Part shown: positions 1 to 8,523 of the stretch, one piece after another | Layout: the number at the start of each line of letters is the position of its first letter | Position numbering within the stretch: position 1 is the stretch's first letter | Origin: Amphiplicatus sp046296195 | GTDB taxonomy: Bacteria > Pseudomonadota > Alphaproteobacteria > Caulobacterales > Parvularculaceae | Reading direction: 5' to 3' | Length of the DNA stretch: 64,000 nt | NCBI GenBank assembly: GCA_046296195.1 | Contig: JBKBLR010000010.1 | Coordinates: 1 to 64,000, forward strand | Translations under genes and position numbers: made by a program | Notes under the pieces: model-generated | Seen by the model: the letters and a program-made list of their open reading frames with translations, nothing else | Databases searched by the model: none | Told to the model about the DNA's origin: nothing

Positions 1-640
1 CTTCCCGAACCTTCGGGGGCGATCGCCCCGCGATGACGAGCCCCCGCGCCCGCCAAAAGCCCAGGCGGCGCGGGGGGTCGGGGGGCAAGGCGGGCGCCGT
101 CCCTTGCGCGAAGGAACAGTAAGGGTAACCCATAACTGATGCGCCAGCCGCGCCTCCAAGTCCTGCTCTCCCGGCCGCGGCGTTCAGGATCACGCCGAAA
201 GCGGCGCGCGGCGGCGCTGAAATGAGCGCCGACGTCTTCGACAATCCTGATCCGGCGTTCCGCGCCGGCGACCTGCCTGTGCTCGCCGTTCGGCGGAACA
301 AGGCGTTCGAACGCGGCCGGGATGTTAAGTTCCCGCATGGACGAAGAATATTCCGCCTGCGGACGTTCCGTCTCTCCGAACGCCGAAGTCGATGAGGCTC
401 CACTGACGCCGGCTTTCAGCGATCGCATCCGATCGCTGAAAGGCGATCCTCGCTTCACTGCGGGCGCGCAGCCGCGCTCGCTAGGTTGCGAGGGGTCAAG
501 GTCATCGCACCTTGGTGCTACTCCGCCCACCGGCGTTCCGGCGCCCCGGACGCCGGCGGCGATCCGGGGTCCATCGACAGAATCGCCGAAAAGCGCACGC
601 GAGCCTGGGAAGCAAGTCCCGGTTTGGCGTCAAGGAGCGC
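1..640. other. Left-edge stretch without a supportable gene
   Basis: I see no reading frame here with recognisable protein content. A 57-codon ATG frame at 222-395 (plus strand) has no family resemblance, and the long plus-strand frame crossing 322-2709 is the antisense shadow of nrdA. What is visible is structure: an inverted-repeat cluster at 413-448 and a hairpin just after the nrdA stop. The first 130 bases are G/C-homopolymer rich and look non-coding. An nrdB gene, if linked to nrdA, would lie beyond the left edge. Confidence 0.5.
413..448. repeat. Overlapping inverted repeats (two alternative hairpins)
   Basis: Bases 413-425 and 430-442 are perfectly complementary (13 bp stem, 4-base loop CATC). 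The right arm also holds GATCGC (431-436), which can instead pair with GCGATC at 443-448. The two stems cannot form together. There is no T-run on either side, so it does not look like a standard intrinsic terminator; it lies about 240 bases past the nrdA stop codon. Confidence 0.6.
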
Positions 641-673
641 GCTCTTGGTCGCAAGCGCAAGGCCGCCAAGAGC
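641..673 (-). terminator. nrdA: Hairpin after nrdA, possible terminator
   Basis: GCTCTTGG (641-648) and CCAAGAGC (666-673) form an 8-bp stem starting 8 bases past the nrdA stop codon. No T-run follows on the minus strand, so this is at best a weak or Rho-assisted terminator, or a 3'-end stabilising hairpin. Confidence 0.35.
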
Positions 674-681
674 CTGACCCC

Positions 682-2574
682 TCACTGACAGGCGAGGCAT
701 TCCTCGTAATCCGTCTTCGCGCTCGCGGCGACTTCGAGATTGTGCTGGATGGCGGCGTCGAGCGCGGCTTCGGATTTCTTGCCGTTGGCGTAGCTCGCCC
801 GCTGCACGCTCTTCGAGCGGCAATAGTAAAGCGATTTGACGCCCTTCTCCCAAGCCGTCCAGTGCAGCATGTGAAGGTCCCATTTGTCAATGTCGCCGGG
901 CAGGAAGACGTTCACCGACTGGCCCTGGCAGATATAGGGGCTGCGGTCGGCGGCGAGCTCAATCACCCAGCGCTGGTCGATCTCGAACGCGGTCTTGAAG
1001 ATGTCCTTCTCGAGATCCGAAAGGAAATCGAGATGCTGAACCGAGCCCTCATGCTCGATGATCGAGGCCCAGGTCTCGTCCGTGTCGAGACCTTTTTCGG
1101 CGAGGATCTTCTGCAGCGCCGAATTCTTCACGGTGAAGGAGCCCGACAGCGTCTTGTGGACATAGACGTTCGCCGGAATGGGCTCGATGCAAGGGCTGCA
1201 GCCGCCGCAGATGATCGAGATCGACGCCGTCGGCGCGATCGCGAGCTTGTGGCTGAACCGCTGCTTGACGCCGCGCTCCTCCGCGTCGGGGCAGGCGCCG
1301 CGCTCTTCGGCGAGCGCGACCGAGGCCGCGTCCGCGCCCATGCGGATATGCTTGAAGAGCTTGATGTTCCACGACTTCGCCATGGCGCTTTCGAAAGGAA
1401 CGCCCATCTCCTGCAGGAAGGAGTGAAAGCCCATGAGCCCGAGGCCGACCGAGCGTTCGCGCCGCGCCGAATAGACCGCCTTCGCCATCGAGGCCGGCGC
1501 GCGCTGGATGAAGTCCTCGAGCACATTGTCGAGGAAGCGCATCACGTCCTCGATGAAGCGCGGGTCGTCCTTCCACTCGAAATATTTCTCGGCGTTGATC
1601 GAGGAGAGGCAGCAGACGGCGGTGCGGTCTTGCCCGAGATGATCCTTGCCGGTGTGCAGCATGATCTCCGAACAGAGGTTCGACGTCGACACCTTGAGCC
1701 CCAGCTCGCGCTGGTGCTTGGGCATCGCGCGGTTCACGGTGTCGGAGAAGACGAGATAGGGCTCGCCAGTCGCGAGGCGCACCTCAAGGATCTTCTGCCA
1801 CAATTTCCGGGCGCTGACGGTCTTGAGGACCTGGCCCGTCTTCGGCGACCGGAGGCCGAAGTCCGCGTCCGCCGCCACCGCCTCCATGAATTCGTCGGTG
1901 ATGTTGAGCCCGTGATGAAGGTTGAGCGACTTGCGGTTGAAGTCGCCCGACGGCTTTCTGATCTCCAGGAACTCCTCGATCTCGGGATGGTGGACGTCGA
2001 GATAGACGGCCGCAGAGCCGCGGCGCAGCGAGCCTTGGCTGATCGCCAGCGTCAGCGAGTCCATCACCCGAATGAAGGGGATGATGCCCGATGTCGCGCC
2101 CGCGCCCTTGACCTTCTCGCCGATCGAGCGGACCCCGCCCCAATAGGTCCCGATGCCGCCCCCGTTCGAGGCGAGCGCCACATTCTCATTCCAGGTGCCG
2201 ACAATCTCCTCAAGCGAATCGCCGACGGCGTTCAGGAAGCAGGAAATCGGCAGACCGCGATTGGCGCCGCCGTTCGACAGCACCGGCGTCGCCGGCATGA
2301 ACCACATGCGCGAGATATAGTCATAGATTCGCTGTGCGTGGTCGGCGTCGTCGCCATAAGTCCGGGCGACGCGGGCGAACATGTCCTGATAGGATTCGCC
2401 CTCGAGCAGGTAACGGTCGTCGAGCGTCTTCTTGCCGAAATCGGTGATGAGCGCGTCGCGGCTGTGATCGAGGACGATGTCCTTGACGAGGCGGAGCTCC
2501 GGCCGGCGCGGTTCGGGCGCGGGGGCCGGGGCCGGTGTTTCGAGGAGTTTTACCGTTTCCGTCGCTGCCGACAT
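682..2574 (-). CDS. nrdA: Ribonucleoside-diphosphate reductase, alpha (large) subunit, class I
   Basis: This is the catalytic subunit that reduces ribonucleoside diphosphates to deoxyribonucleotides for DNA synthesis in the cytoplasm, with a radical supplied by NrdB. The 630-residue product shows the redox cysteine at 112 (PISCFLN), the thiyl-radical cysteine at 301 (SNLCSEI), a second redox cysteine at 321 or 322 (AVCCLSS), the radical-relay tyrosines 583-584 (SLYYCRS) and a C-terminal CLAC pair for thioredoxin-type re-reduction. No N-terminal ATP-cone is evident, so dATP control may be absent or reside elsewhere. I chose the ATG at 2574, preceded by AAGGGG. The in-frame ATG at 2778 would lie inside the NrdR box, and the extension between them is proline-rich and unlike the family. 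No nrdB is adjacent inside the window. Confidence 0.95.
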   Translation of the reverse strand: MSAATETVKLLETPAPAPAPEPRRPELRLVKDIVLDHSRDALITDFGKKTLDDRYLLEGESYQDMFARVARTYGDDADHAQRIYDYISRMWFMPATPVLSNGGANRGLPISCFLNAVGDSLEEIVGTWNENVALASNGGGIGTYWGGVRSIGEKVKGAGATSGIIPFIRVMDSLTLAISQGSLRRGSAAVYLDVHHPEIEEFLEIRKPSGDFNRKSLNLHHGLNITDEFMEAVAADADFGLRSPKTGQVLKTVSARKLWQKILEVRLATGEPYLVFSDTVNRAMPKHQRELGLKVSTSNLCSEIMLHTGKDHLGQDRTAVCCLSSINAEKYFEWKDDPRFIEDVMRFLDNVLEDFIQRAPASMAKAVYSARRERSVGLGLMGFHSFLQEMGVPFESAMAKSWNIKLFKHIRMGADAASVALAEERGACPDAEERGVKQRFSHKLAIAPTASISIICGGCSPCIEPIPANVYVHKTLSGSFTVKNSALQKILAEKGLDTDETWASIIEHEGSVQHLDFLSDLEKDIFKTAFEIDQRWVIELAADRSPYICQGQSVNVFLPGDIDKWDLHMLHWTAWEKGVKSLYYCRSKSVQRASYANGKKSEAALDAAIQHNLEVAASAKTDYEECLACQ

Positions 2575-2774
2575 CGCTTCGCACCCCTTTTCTCTCGCCA
2601 GTCTGCCTGCCCCCGGATGCTTCCCGACCCCGGGCGGAGGCGCGCAAAGCCTTGTCGCCGGTTGCCCCGATGGGGGCGCGCCGGCTGGCGGCGTCGCGTC
2701 TTTTATTAGAGATTTCCCGCGCTTTGCGGGGCCCGCGACGGAGGATCGAACCCTTCGATCAGAATCCGACGCTG

Positions 2775-2822
2775 ACACAAGATATAGTGCGGTAGGCGGC
2801 GCCGACCGTCAATATGAAGTTA
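2775..2822 (-). promoter_or_regulatory. NrdR boxes upstream of nrdA (one strong, one weak, in phase)
   Basis: ACACAAGATATAGTGC at 2775-2790 matches the NrdR consensus (ACACWATATATWGTGT) at 14 of 16 positions. A weaker partner, CGTCAATATGAAGTTA at 2807-2822, matches 9 of 16 but lies 32 bp away, the usual spacing of tandem NrdR boxes on one face of the helix. NrdR is the ATP/dATP-sensing repressor of reductase genes. No nrdR gene is in the window. Confidence 0.75.
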
Positions 2823-2844
2823 CCAACAGGACAGAACTTTTTCG

Positions 2845-2859
2845 TTAAAAGAGTCTTAA
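2845..2859 (-). promoter_or_regulatory. CtrA box with embedded GANTC site
   Basis: TTAA (2845-2848), a 7-base spacer and TTAA (2856-2859) form a perfect full CtrA recognition site. TTAA is rare in this GC-rich sequence. The spacer holds GAGTC (2851-2855), a GANTC target of the alphaproteobacterial CcrM methylase. It lies about 270 bp upstream of the nrdA ATG and just beyond the NrdR boxes, and also about 20 bp before the 3' end of the neighbouring gene. Cell-cycle control of nrdA is the likely meaning, by inference. Confidence 0.55.
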
Positions 2860-2879
2860 GCTATCGCACAGGGTGCGCT

Positions 2880-4385
2880 TCAATTCTTAAGCCAAGGGGG
2901 CGGTTGCGCGCCGTCAAAGCCTTGTTTCGGAGCAGCATCGGGACGGGCTGACTTTGAAAAAAATCCGCGCCGCGCCGCCGCCGGGGCGCCAGCGACAAAT
3001 GTCGGCGGCGCGCTTGCGAAGTTTTGCGCCACAAAGCGGGCGCCTTCTGGCGCTTTCCGCCATGGCGGGTCATCAGGCGCGGCGTCCTCACCGAATCGCG
3101 CGCCCGTCTTCGCCCAGGCCTCGGCCCGGCCTTCAAGCGCGCGCAAGGCGTCGGCGAAGCGCTCGATCATTTCGCGCGGGCCCTCCGCCGCCGCCGCGAG
3201 GGCGCGGTCTTTGAGGCTGTTTGCGTCTGTGACGAGGTTGTAGCGACGAAGGGCGCCAGCAGGATCATCCGCGGCGACTATTTGCGCCGCCATCGGGCCA
3301 AGAATGTGCGGCGCAATGATCGTCACCGAAATGGCGAGGGCAAATGTCACGATCCCCGGCCGCGCCGCTTCCGCCGCCGCCAGCGTCCCGACGAAATCCG
3401 GGACCGGGGCGAAGCTGACCGGCGGGGCCAGCGAAAAAAACACCGCCGCGATGCCTATGGCGATCCCGAAAATCATCGCCGAGAACCGTCCGATGATGCG
3501 AGCCCCGGCGCCAAGCCGGTGGCGCGCCGCATCCGCGATCGCCGCGCCAAGGACATGGCAGCGATAGCCCTCCTTCGCGCCGATCACCGGCGACAGCTCA
3601 AAAAAGCGCAAGCCCGCGACGGTCGTCCTCCGGGCGCGCGCCGCCGCTGAAATCGCGCGCGGCAGATCCGCGGCGCTGTTGAGCTGCATCGCCGTGCGCT
3701 GCTCGATCAGGCGATCGCGAAACCGCCCGGTCGCCTGCGCGACGAGCGATTCGAGGTCCGCGCTGGCGCGCGCAAAGCGCTTCTTCGCCTCCCCGGCCGC
3801 GCCGTCGGCGGCAAGCCCGGCGAGGACGACGCCAAAGAAGCCTATGAAGCTGTACAGCGTCGCATAGGAAAAAGGCGCCGGATCAAGCCGCGACGCGACG
3901 CGCCACGCGAGCATCGCGAGAAAGACCACGAGACCCAGCGTGACAAGCCCGCGCAACAAGGCGGAAAGGCCGTAAACCGCATCGGCCTCCATCTGGTCGA
4001 GAAGGCTGCGCGCAAGGCTCCCCCCCAGCGCCGACGCCTTCTCGGCGGCCGCGACGTCCAGCTCGCCCGCTTCCTGGCGCAATTCGTCGGCGACAAGGTC
4101 ATACTGCTCGGCCTGGCCGCCGCTGAGCGCTTCGCCATCCGCGGAATAGCGGGGGGCAGGAAAAATCTTCGCCGGGTCAGGCACCCCGGCAGGCGGCTCC
4201 GCCGCGAAAAAAGGCTTTCTCTCGCCGCGAGCCCGGCCGGCGAAGAGCTTCGCGATCCGCACGAGAATACCGGGCGGGCGGGCGCCGAACACCGGCGCTG
4301 CGCCGGGCGCGGCGGTCCGCACGTCGTCGCCGAACACGCGCCGAGCCGGAAGGCTGTCGTCACCGCGACGGGTTTCGATGCTCAT
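2880..4385 (-). CDS. Hypothetical four-helix membrane protein
   Basis: I do not recognise a family. The 501-residue product has a polar N-terminal region (1-135) with an acidic, possibly helical stretch at 95-120. Two membrane segments follow (about 142-164 and 172-194), then a basic soluble loop of about 100 residues, then two more segments (about 298-320 and 344-366). A proline/alanine-rich C-terminal tail from 420 may be disordered. Both ends probably face the cytoplasm, as the long loops carry many Arg and Lys residues. It is the gene immediately upstream of nrdA on the same strand, but the NrdR and CtrA sites between them suggest separate transcription. Confidence 0.75.
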   Translation of the reverse strand: MSIETRRGDDSLPARRVFGDDVRTAAPGAAPVFGARPPGILVRIAKLFAGRARGERKPFFAAEPPAGVPDPAKIFPAPRYSADGEALSGGQAEQYDLVADELRQEAGELDVAAAEKASALGGSLARSLLDQMEADAVYGLSALLRGLVTLGLVVFLAMLAWRVASRLDPAPFSYATLYSFIGFFGVVLAGLAADGAAGEAKKRFARASADLESLVAQATGRFRDRLIEQRTAMQLNSAADLPRAISAAARARRTTVAGLRFFELSPVIGAKEGYRCHVLGAAIADAARHRLGAGARIIGRFSAMIFGIAIGIAAVFFSLAPPVSFAPVPDFVGTLAAAEAARPGIVTFALAISVTIIAPHILGPMAAQIVAADDPAGALRRYNLVTDANSLKDRALAAAAEGPREMIERFADALRALEGRAEAWAKTGARFGEDAAPDDPPWRKAPEGARFVAQNFASAPPTFVAGAPAAARRGFFSKSARPDAAPKQGFDGAQPPPWLKN

Positions 4386-4462
4386 GACCCCTCACTACCC
4401 CCAACACTCACCTTAGCCGAAAGCCGGCCGCAAGGCGACTGCGCGCGCGGCCACACCCGTCC

Positions 4463-5584
4463 TCAATAGAGCGACCCAAAGAGCCTGACCGCGCGCGGAT
4501 CGCCGGCAAGATGGGGGGACATCCGATTCATCACATAGGCCGCGCTCATCCGCCTTTCGGGGTCGATCAGCACCGCCGATCCCCCGAAGCCGGCATGACC
4601 GAAGGCCGCCGGCGAGGGCCCGAAAAAGCCGTTGGTGTTCGCCATCAGCCCCGCAGACCAGGCGATGGCGAAGGGCAGGACAAGGTCCTCGCCTTTGATC
4701 CGCACGCGCAGTGCAGCCGCGAGGGCGTCCGGGGCGATCACTTGGCGCCCGTCGATGTCGACGCCGGCGTTGGCGAGCGGATGAACGAGCGCTGCAAGCC
4801 CCCTCGCCGTCGCATGCATGTTGGAAGCGGGAATCGCCGCGGCCATCCATTCTTCGCGGCTTACGCCGCCGGCCGCCGACCACGGCTTCAGGAAAGCGAT
4901 CTCGGTGAACCAGCTCTTGCGATGTTCAGGCGCCCTGGGAGGCTTCGTCATGAACGCCGCGCGCGCGATCTCGGCGGCCTTGAGCCCGCAATGGACCTCG
5001 ATCCCGCGCGCGGAGAAGAAGTCGCGCCGCAAGGTTTCGCCGACGCCGGCGCCCGTGCGCCTTCTGAGGACCTCATCGGCGATGAACCCGACCGTCTGCG
5101 GATGATAGCCGGCGGCGGTTCCCGGCGGCCACAAAGGGGCCATCGCGGCGATGCGCTCGACGATTGTCTCGCGCCGCGTCCAGTCTTCCGGCGGGATCGG
5201 CTCGGCGAAACCGCAAAGGCCCGCCTGATGAGACAGCGCCTGCCCCAGCGTCAGGGCGCTTTTGCCCTCCGCCGCGAACGCCGGCCAATCCGCGGCGACG
5301 GCGCGTTCATAATCGAGCGCGCCGGCGCTCACCGCTTCGGCGATCAGCCGCGCGATGACCGCCTTCCCGCTTGAATAGACGCAGACGAGCGTTTCCTCCG
5401 TCCACAGAGCACTTTGCGACTTGTCGGCCCAACCCGACCAGAGATCGACGACCGGCTCGCCGTCGATAAAGGCGGCGAAGCCGCCGCCGAGCTCCTCGCC
5501 GCGCGCAAAGGCGCCGGCGAAAGCGTCGAGCGCCGCCTGCCAGCCGGGCGCGACCCGGCCCTTGACGTCCGGCGATCCCGTCAT
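4463..5584 (-). CDS. Serine hydrolase of the beta-lactamase (class C / EstB) fold
   Basis: This 373-residue protein belongs to the penicillin-binding/beta-lactamase-like esterase family. The SxxK nucleophile motif is SSGK with Ser71 as nucleophile; a Tyr-containing second motif (AGYHPQT) and a C-terminal HAGFGGS box (equivalent to the KTG strand) follow. No signal peptide is evident, which argues for a cytoplasmic esterase or lactonase rather than a true beta-lactamase. Its start overlaps the stop of the upstream DsbA-like gene by 4 bases, so the two are probably translated as a coupled pair. Substrate unknown. Confidence 0.88.
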   Translation of the reverse strand: MTGSPDVKGRVAPGWQAALDAFAGAFARGEELGGGFAAFIDGEPVVDLWSGWADKSQSALWTEETLVCVYSSGKAVIARLIAEAVSAGALDYERAVAADWPAFAAEGKSALTLGQALSHQAGLCGFAEPIPPEDWTRRETIVERIAAMAPLWPPGTAAGYHPQTVGFIADEVLRRRTGAGVGETLRRDFFSARGIEVHCGLKAAEIARAAFMTKPPRAPEHRKSWFTEIAFLKPWSAAGGVSREEWMAAAIPASNMHATARGLAALVHPLANAGVDIDGRQVIAPDALAAALRVRIKGEDLVLPFAIAWSAGLMANTNGFFGPSPAAFGHAGFGGSAVLIDPERRMSAAYVMNRMSPHLAGDPRAVRLFGSLY

Positions 5585-6225
5585 GCGCGCCTCAGGCCCT
5601 TCTGCTCCAGGCGCCAGATGAGGCTGTCGAGCCTGTCCTGACCGAAGAAGGGCTCGTCCTCCAGCACCATCAGCGGCACGCCCCAGTGATGGACGAGCTG
5701 CGCCGCTTCGTTCGCGGCCATTCTTTCAAGAAGCGCCGCCTCATTCGACGCCGCACAGGCTTCAAGCGCGGCTAGCGACAGCCCCGCTTCGCGCGCGGCA
5801 TCCTCCATATGGGCCCGGTCCGGCCAGTTCTCGGTTCCGCCCCAAATCCGCCGCGCGAGGCTGCGCGCGAAAGCGAGCCCCTTGCGCTCGCTTTCCTCCG
5901 CCGCAAGGCCGAGCCGCATCAGCCTTTCCATCAGCGGCTGGTCCGGCGCGACCTTGCCGCTCGCCAAGTCCATGACGATGGGGTCAGGGCGCGGCGGAAA
6001 AAACGGCACGCCAAGCCGCGCGCTTTCCCGCATGACGTCCTTGAAGAGGTAGGGAAGCCATTGCGGGCGGTTGCGCTCGAAAAAAGTCGGCTCGCGCATG
6101 GCGAGCGGCCTCACGAAGCAGAAGCGTGCGCCGACGGCAAAGTCGCGGGTGATGTCCGCGAGCCGGTCGATCGCCAGCCACGAATAGGGGCTGCGGAATG
6201 ACCAGTAGATGTCCAGGCTCGTCAT
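5581..6225 (-). CDS. DsbA-family / 2-hydroxychromene-2-carboxylate isomerase-like protein
   Basis: The N-terminus (DIYWSFRSPYSWLAI) is the signature of the thioredoxin-fold HCCA isomerase subgroup, in which SPYS replaces the CxxC of DsbA, and the C-terminal GVPLMVLEDEPFFGQDRLD matches the family's cis-Pro loop and ending. At 214 residues it has normal length and no export signal. Relatives are glutathione-dependent isomerases of aromatic degradation or uncharacterised oxidoreductase-fold proteins. No aromatic pathway genes are nearby, so the substrate is open. It is first in a two-gene unit with the overlapping beta-lactamase-fold gene. Confidence 0.88.
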   Translation of the reverse strand: MTSLDIYWSFRSPYSWLAIDRLADITRDFAVGARFCFVRPLAMREPTFFERNRPQWLPYLFKDVMRESARLGVPFFPPRPDPIVMDLASGKVAPDQPLMERLMRLGLAAEESERKGLAFARSLARRIWGGTENWPDRAHMEDAAREAGLSLAALEACAASNEAALLERMAANEAAQLVHHWGVPLMVLEDEPFFGQDRLDSLIWRLEQKGLRRA

Positions 6226-6321
6226 AAATTCGCGGCCCTCGCCGTCGCTGTTGTTGCAACTTCAACGAGGCGATCCTAATCGTCAACGTCGTTCGGCGCC
6301 GCGCCGGGGAGATTGACCGCT

Positions 6322-7173
6322 ATGACTAGAACGCTTCGCGTCGCCGCGCTGCAGGCCGCTTTCGGCGAGGACATGGCGGCGAACATCCGCACGGTCGAAA
6401 AGCTGATCCGGGCGAGCGCGAAGGACGGGGCCGCGGTGATCCTGCCGCCCGAGCTGTTCCAGGGCCCATATTTCTGCAAGCGCGAGGAGACGAAGTGGTT
6501 CGCGCAGGCTTATCCGTACCGGGAACATCCCGTCGTGACGGGGCTCGCCCCGCTCGCCGGGGAGCTCGGCGTCGTCCTGCCGCTGTCGATTTATGAGAAG
6601 GCGGGCCAAGAATATTACAACAGCCTCGTCATGGTCGACGCCGACGGGACGATCATGGGGCTCTATCGCAAGAGCCACATCCCGGACGGGCCGGGATATG
6701 AGGAGAAATTCTATTTCCGGGCCGGGGACACCGGCTTCAAAGTGTGGTCGACGAAGGTCGGGCGGATCGGCGTCGGCGTCTGCTGGGATCAATGGTTCCC
6801 GGAAGCGGCCCGCGCGATGATGCTGCAAGGCGCGGAAATCCTCCTCTATCCGACCGCCATCGGCTCCGAACCCGAAAACCCTGCGCTCGACACCCAGCCG
6901 CGTTGGCGGCGCGCGATGATCGGCCATGCTGTTTCTAACGTGGTTCCTGTCGCGGCGGCGAACCGCGTCGGCGACGAAGACGGCCAGGTCTTTTACGGCT
7001 CCTCCTTCATCACCGACGAGGGCGGCGATTTCCTCGCCGAGATGAACAGGACCGACGAGGGCTTCATCGCCGCGACTATCGAGCCTGACCGCATTGCAGA
7101 ACTGCGTGCAGGCTGGGGGTTCTTCCGTGATCGGCGTCCCGAGCTTTACAGCTCCCTTGTCGGCGAGGGTTAA
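6322..7173 (+). CDS. aguB: N-carbamoylputrescine amidase
   Basis: This nitrilase-superfamily enzyme hydrolyses N-carbamoylputrescine to putrescine, CO2 and ammonia, the last step of the agmatine route to polyamines. The catalytic triad is visible: Glu in LPPELFQGPYF, Lys in YRKSHIPDG and Cys in GVCWDQWFPE. The ending HPF-like region and overall length (283 residues) fit AguB. I use the ATG at 6322, with GGGGAG ten bases upstream; an in-frame TTG at 6313 is less likely. The partner agmatine deiminase (AguA) is not in the window. It is divergent from the DsbA-like gene. Confidence 0.93.
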   Translation: MTRTLRVAALQAAFGEDMAANIRTVEKLIRASAKDGAAVILPPELFQGPYFCKREETKWFAQAYPYREHPVVTGLAPLAGELGVVLPLSIYEKAGQEYYNSLVMVDADGTIMGLYRKSHIPDGPGYEEKFYFRAGDTGFKVWSTKVGRIGVGVCWDQWFPEAARAMMLQGAEILLYPTAIGSEPENPALDTQPRWRRAMIGHAVSNVVPVAAANRVGDEDGQVFYGSSFITDEGGDFLAEMNRTDEGFIAATIEPDRIAELRAGWGFFRDRRPELYSSLVGEG

Positions 7174-7200
7174 CCGAACAACTGGCGCGGGAAATGCTTT

Positions 7201-7230
7201 CTCCCAAATCGGGAAACCGATTCGGGAGGA
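7201..7230 (+). promoter_or_regulatory. Hairpin overlapping the ribosome binding site of the RodZ/TonB fusion gene
   Basis: CTCCCAAATCG (7201-7211) pairs with CGATTCGGGAG (7218-7228) with one A-C mismatch and a 6-base loop. The right arm contains most of the Shine-Dalgarno sequence GGGAGGA (7224-7230), which is 9 bases before the ATG at 7240. Folding would hide the binding site, so translation may be controlled. It could be temperature-, RNA- or protein-sensitive; which is unknown. Confidence 0.55.
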
Positions 7231-7239
7231 ACCCGCGCC

Positions 7240-8523
7240 ATGGCTGCACCGCTTCAGAACATCGCCGACGTCGTCGTGCTGAAGGCTTCTGCTGACGAGC
7301 CGGATCTCGAGGGCCTCGATCAGGACTGCGGCGCGCCGATCGGCCCAGCCCTCGCCAAAGCAAGGATGGCGAAGGGTCTTTCCCATGCGGATATCCAAGC
7401 CGGCACGAAAATCAAATCCGCCCACATCGCCGCCATCGAAGCGGGCGATCAGGCGGCTTTGCCGGCGACGCCCTTCACCGCCGGCTTCGTAAAAGCCTAT
7501 GCGCAGTTTCTCGGCCTAGACGCTGACGCCTTCGCACAGGCTTACAAGAAGGAAGCAGGCTTCGTTCCGCTGGCGGCCCCGGCGCTCTCGGCGATGATGC
7601 GTGAATCCGCCCGCGCGCGCGTCTCCGCCCCACCTTACGGCGACGACCCGCGCCCGGCAGGCCCTGCACCGTCTTCGCTGGAACCTGTGCTATCGGCGCC
7701 GCGGAAGCGGACCGGACTTGCGGCGGGCGGGTTTGACTGGGACCGAATAGTGACGTGGCTCGGCGCCGGCGCCGCTATCGCGGTCGCGGCCCTCCTCGCC
7801 GGCCGCGCGGTTCAGACCCAGCAGACCAAAGCTGAAATGAAGGGGCCTCCGTCGACGGTTATCGCCGAAACGCCAGCCATCAGAAGGTCCCCGGAGCTTG
7901 TCGCAACCTCGGAGCCGACCGTGAGCGAGCCCGAGGACGTCGCCGTCGGCGCAGCTGACGGGCCGGCGGCGCCAATTGACGCTAGCGCAGAAGCTCTCCC
8001 AACGCCCGAAGCCGCGGCGCCGGTTGAAACCGAGTTCGAGCCGCCGATCACGATCGTCGCCGTCAAACCGCCCGGCGTGAAACCGAAGCCGAAGGCGAAG
8101 CCCGCTGAAATCGACCCAGCGCCGCTTGAGGAGGCGACGCCGCCGCCAGTCCTGATCGTTTCGCCGTCGGCGGAGTCTGAACCGGCGATCGACGCCGCAC
8201 CCGCCGACGCCGAGGCGCAACTTGAATCGCCGCCAGCGCCGCCCGAGCCCGTCATCGTGCCGGCGCGCGTGACGCGCGCCGCGAGCCCCGAATATCCCGA
8301 GCGTTGCGCCTTGCGCGCCGGCCAAAAGGTCGCTGTAACCGTCCTCTTTTCGATTACGGCGGAAGGAAGACCCGTTTCGGCGAGCATTCTGGCGAGCGAC
8401 GATCGCTGCTTCAACTCCGCCGCGCAGCGCGCCGTCTACGACATGCGCTTTTCCCCGCGCACCGTCGACGGCGTTCCGACGGTGGAATCCGGCAAGTCCG
8501 TCGTCATTCAGTTCGTTCGCTGA
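7240..8523 (+). CDS. Fusion of RodZ-type HTH, membrane segment and TonB C-terminal domain
   Basis: Residues about 35-103 form a RodZ-like helix-turn-helix (GPALAKARMAKGLSHADI, then GFVKAYAQFLGLD). One membrane segment follows at about 170-190. A long Pro/Ala/Glu-rich region (200-340) with a KPKPKAKP stretch looks like a periplasm-spanning linker. Residues about 345-427 form a TonB C-terminal domain (SPEYPERCALRAG, then FNSAAQRAV and FSPRTVDG). The protein therefore combines a cytoplasmic cytoskeleton- or DNA-binding module with an outer-membrane-contacting module. The TonB-C part has two cysteines (in RCALRAG and DDRCFN) that could form a disulfide. The last 16 bases overlap the convergent sirtuin gene. 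Confidence 0.88.
   Translation: MAAPLQNIADVVVLKASADEPDLEGLDQDCGAPIGPALAKARMAKGLSHADIQAGTKIKSAHIAAIEAGDQAALPATPFTAGFVKAYAQFLGLDADAFAQAYKKEAGFVPLAAPALSAMMRESARARVSAPPYGDDPRPAGPAPSSLEPVLSAPRKRTGLAAGGFDWDRIVTWLGAGAAIAVAALLAGRAVQTQQTKAEMKGPPSTVIAETPAIRRSPELVATSEPTVSEPEDVAVGAADGPAAPIDASAEALPTPEAAAPVETEFEPPITIVAVKPPGVKPKPKAKPAEIDPAPLEEATPPPVLIVSPSAESEPAIDAAPADAEAQLESPPAPPEPVIVPARVTRAASPEYPERCALRAGQKVAVTVLFSITAEGRPVSASILASDDRCFNSAAQRAVYDMRFSPRTVDGVPTVESGKSVVIQFVR

Noticed and set aside
222..395. A 57-codon ATG frame near the left edge
   Set aside because: No ribosome site, no recognisable protein, and the second half is Arg-rich like many random frames in GC-rich DNA.
322..2709. A 795-codon open frame on the plus strand
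   Set aside because: It is the antisense of nrdA, kept open by codon bias. Its protein is Arg/Asp/Glu-rich low-complexity sequence without any family feature.
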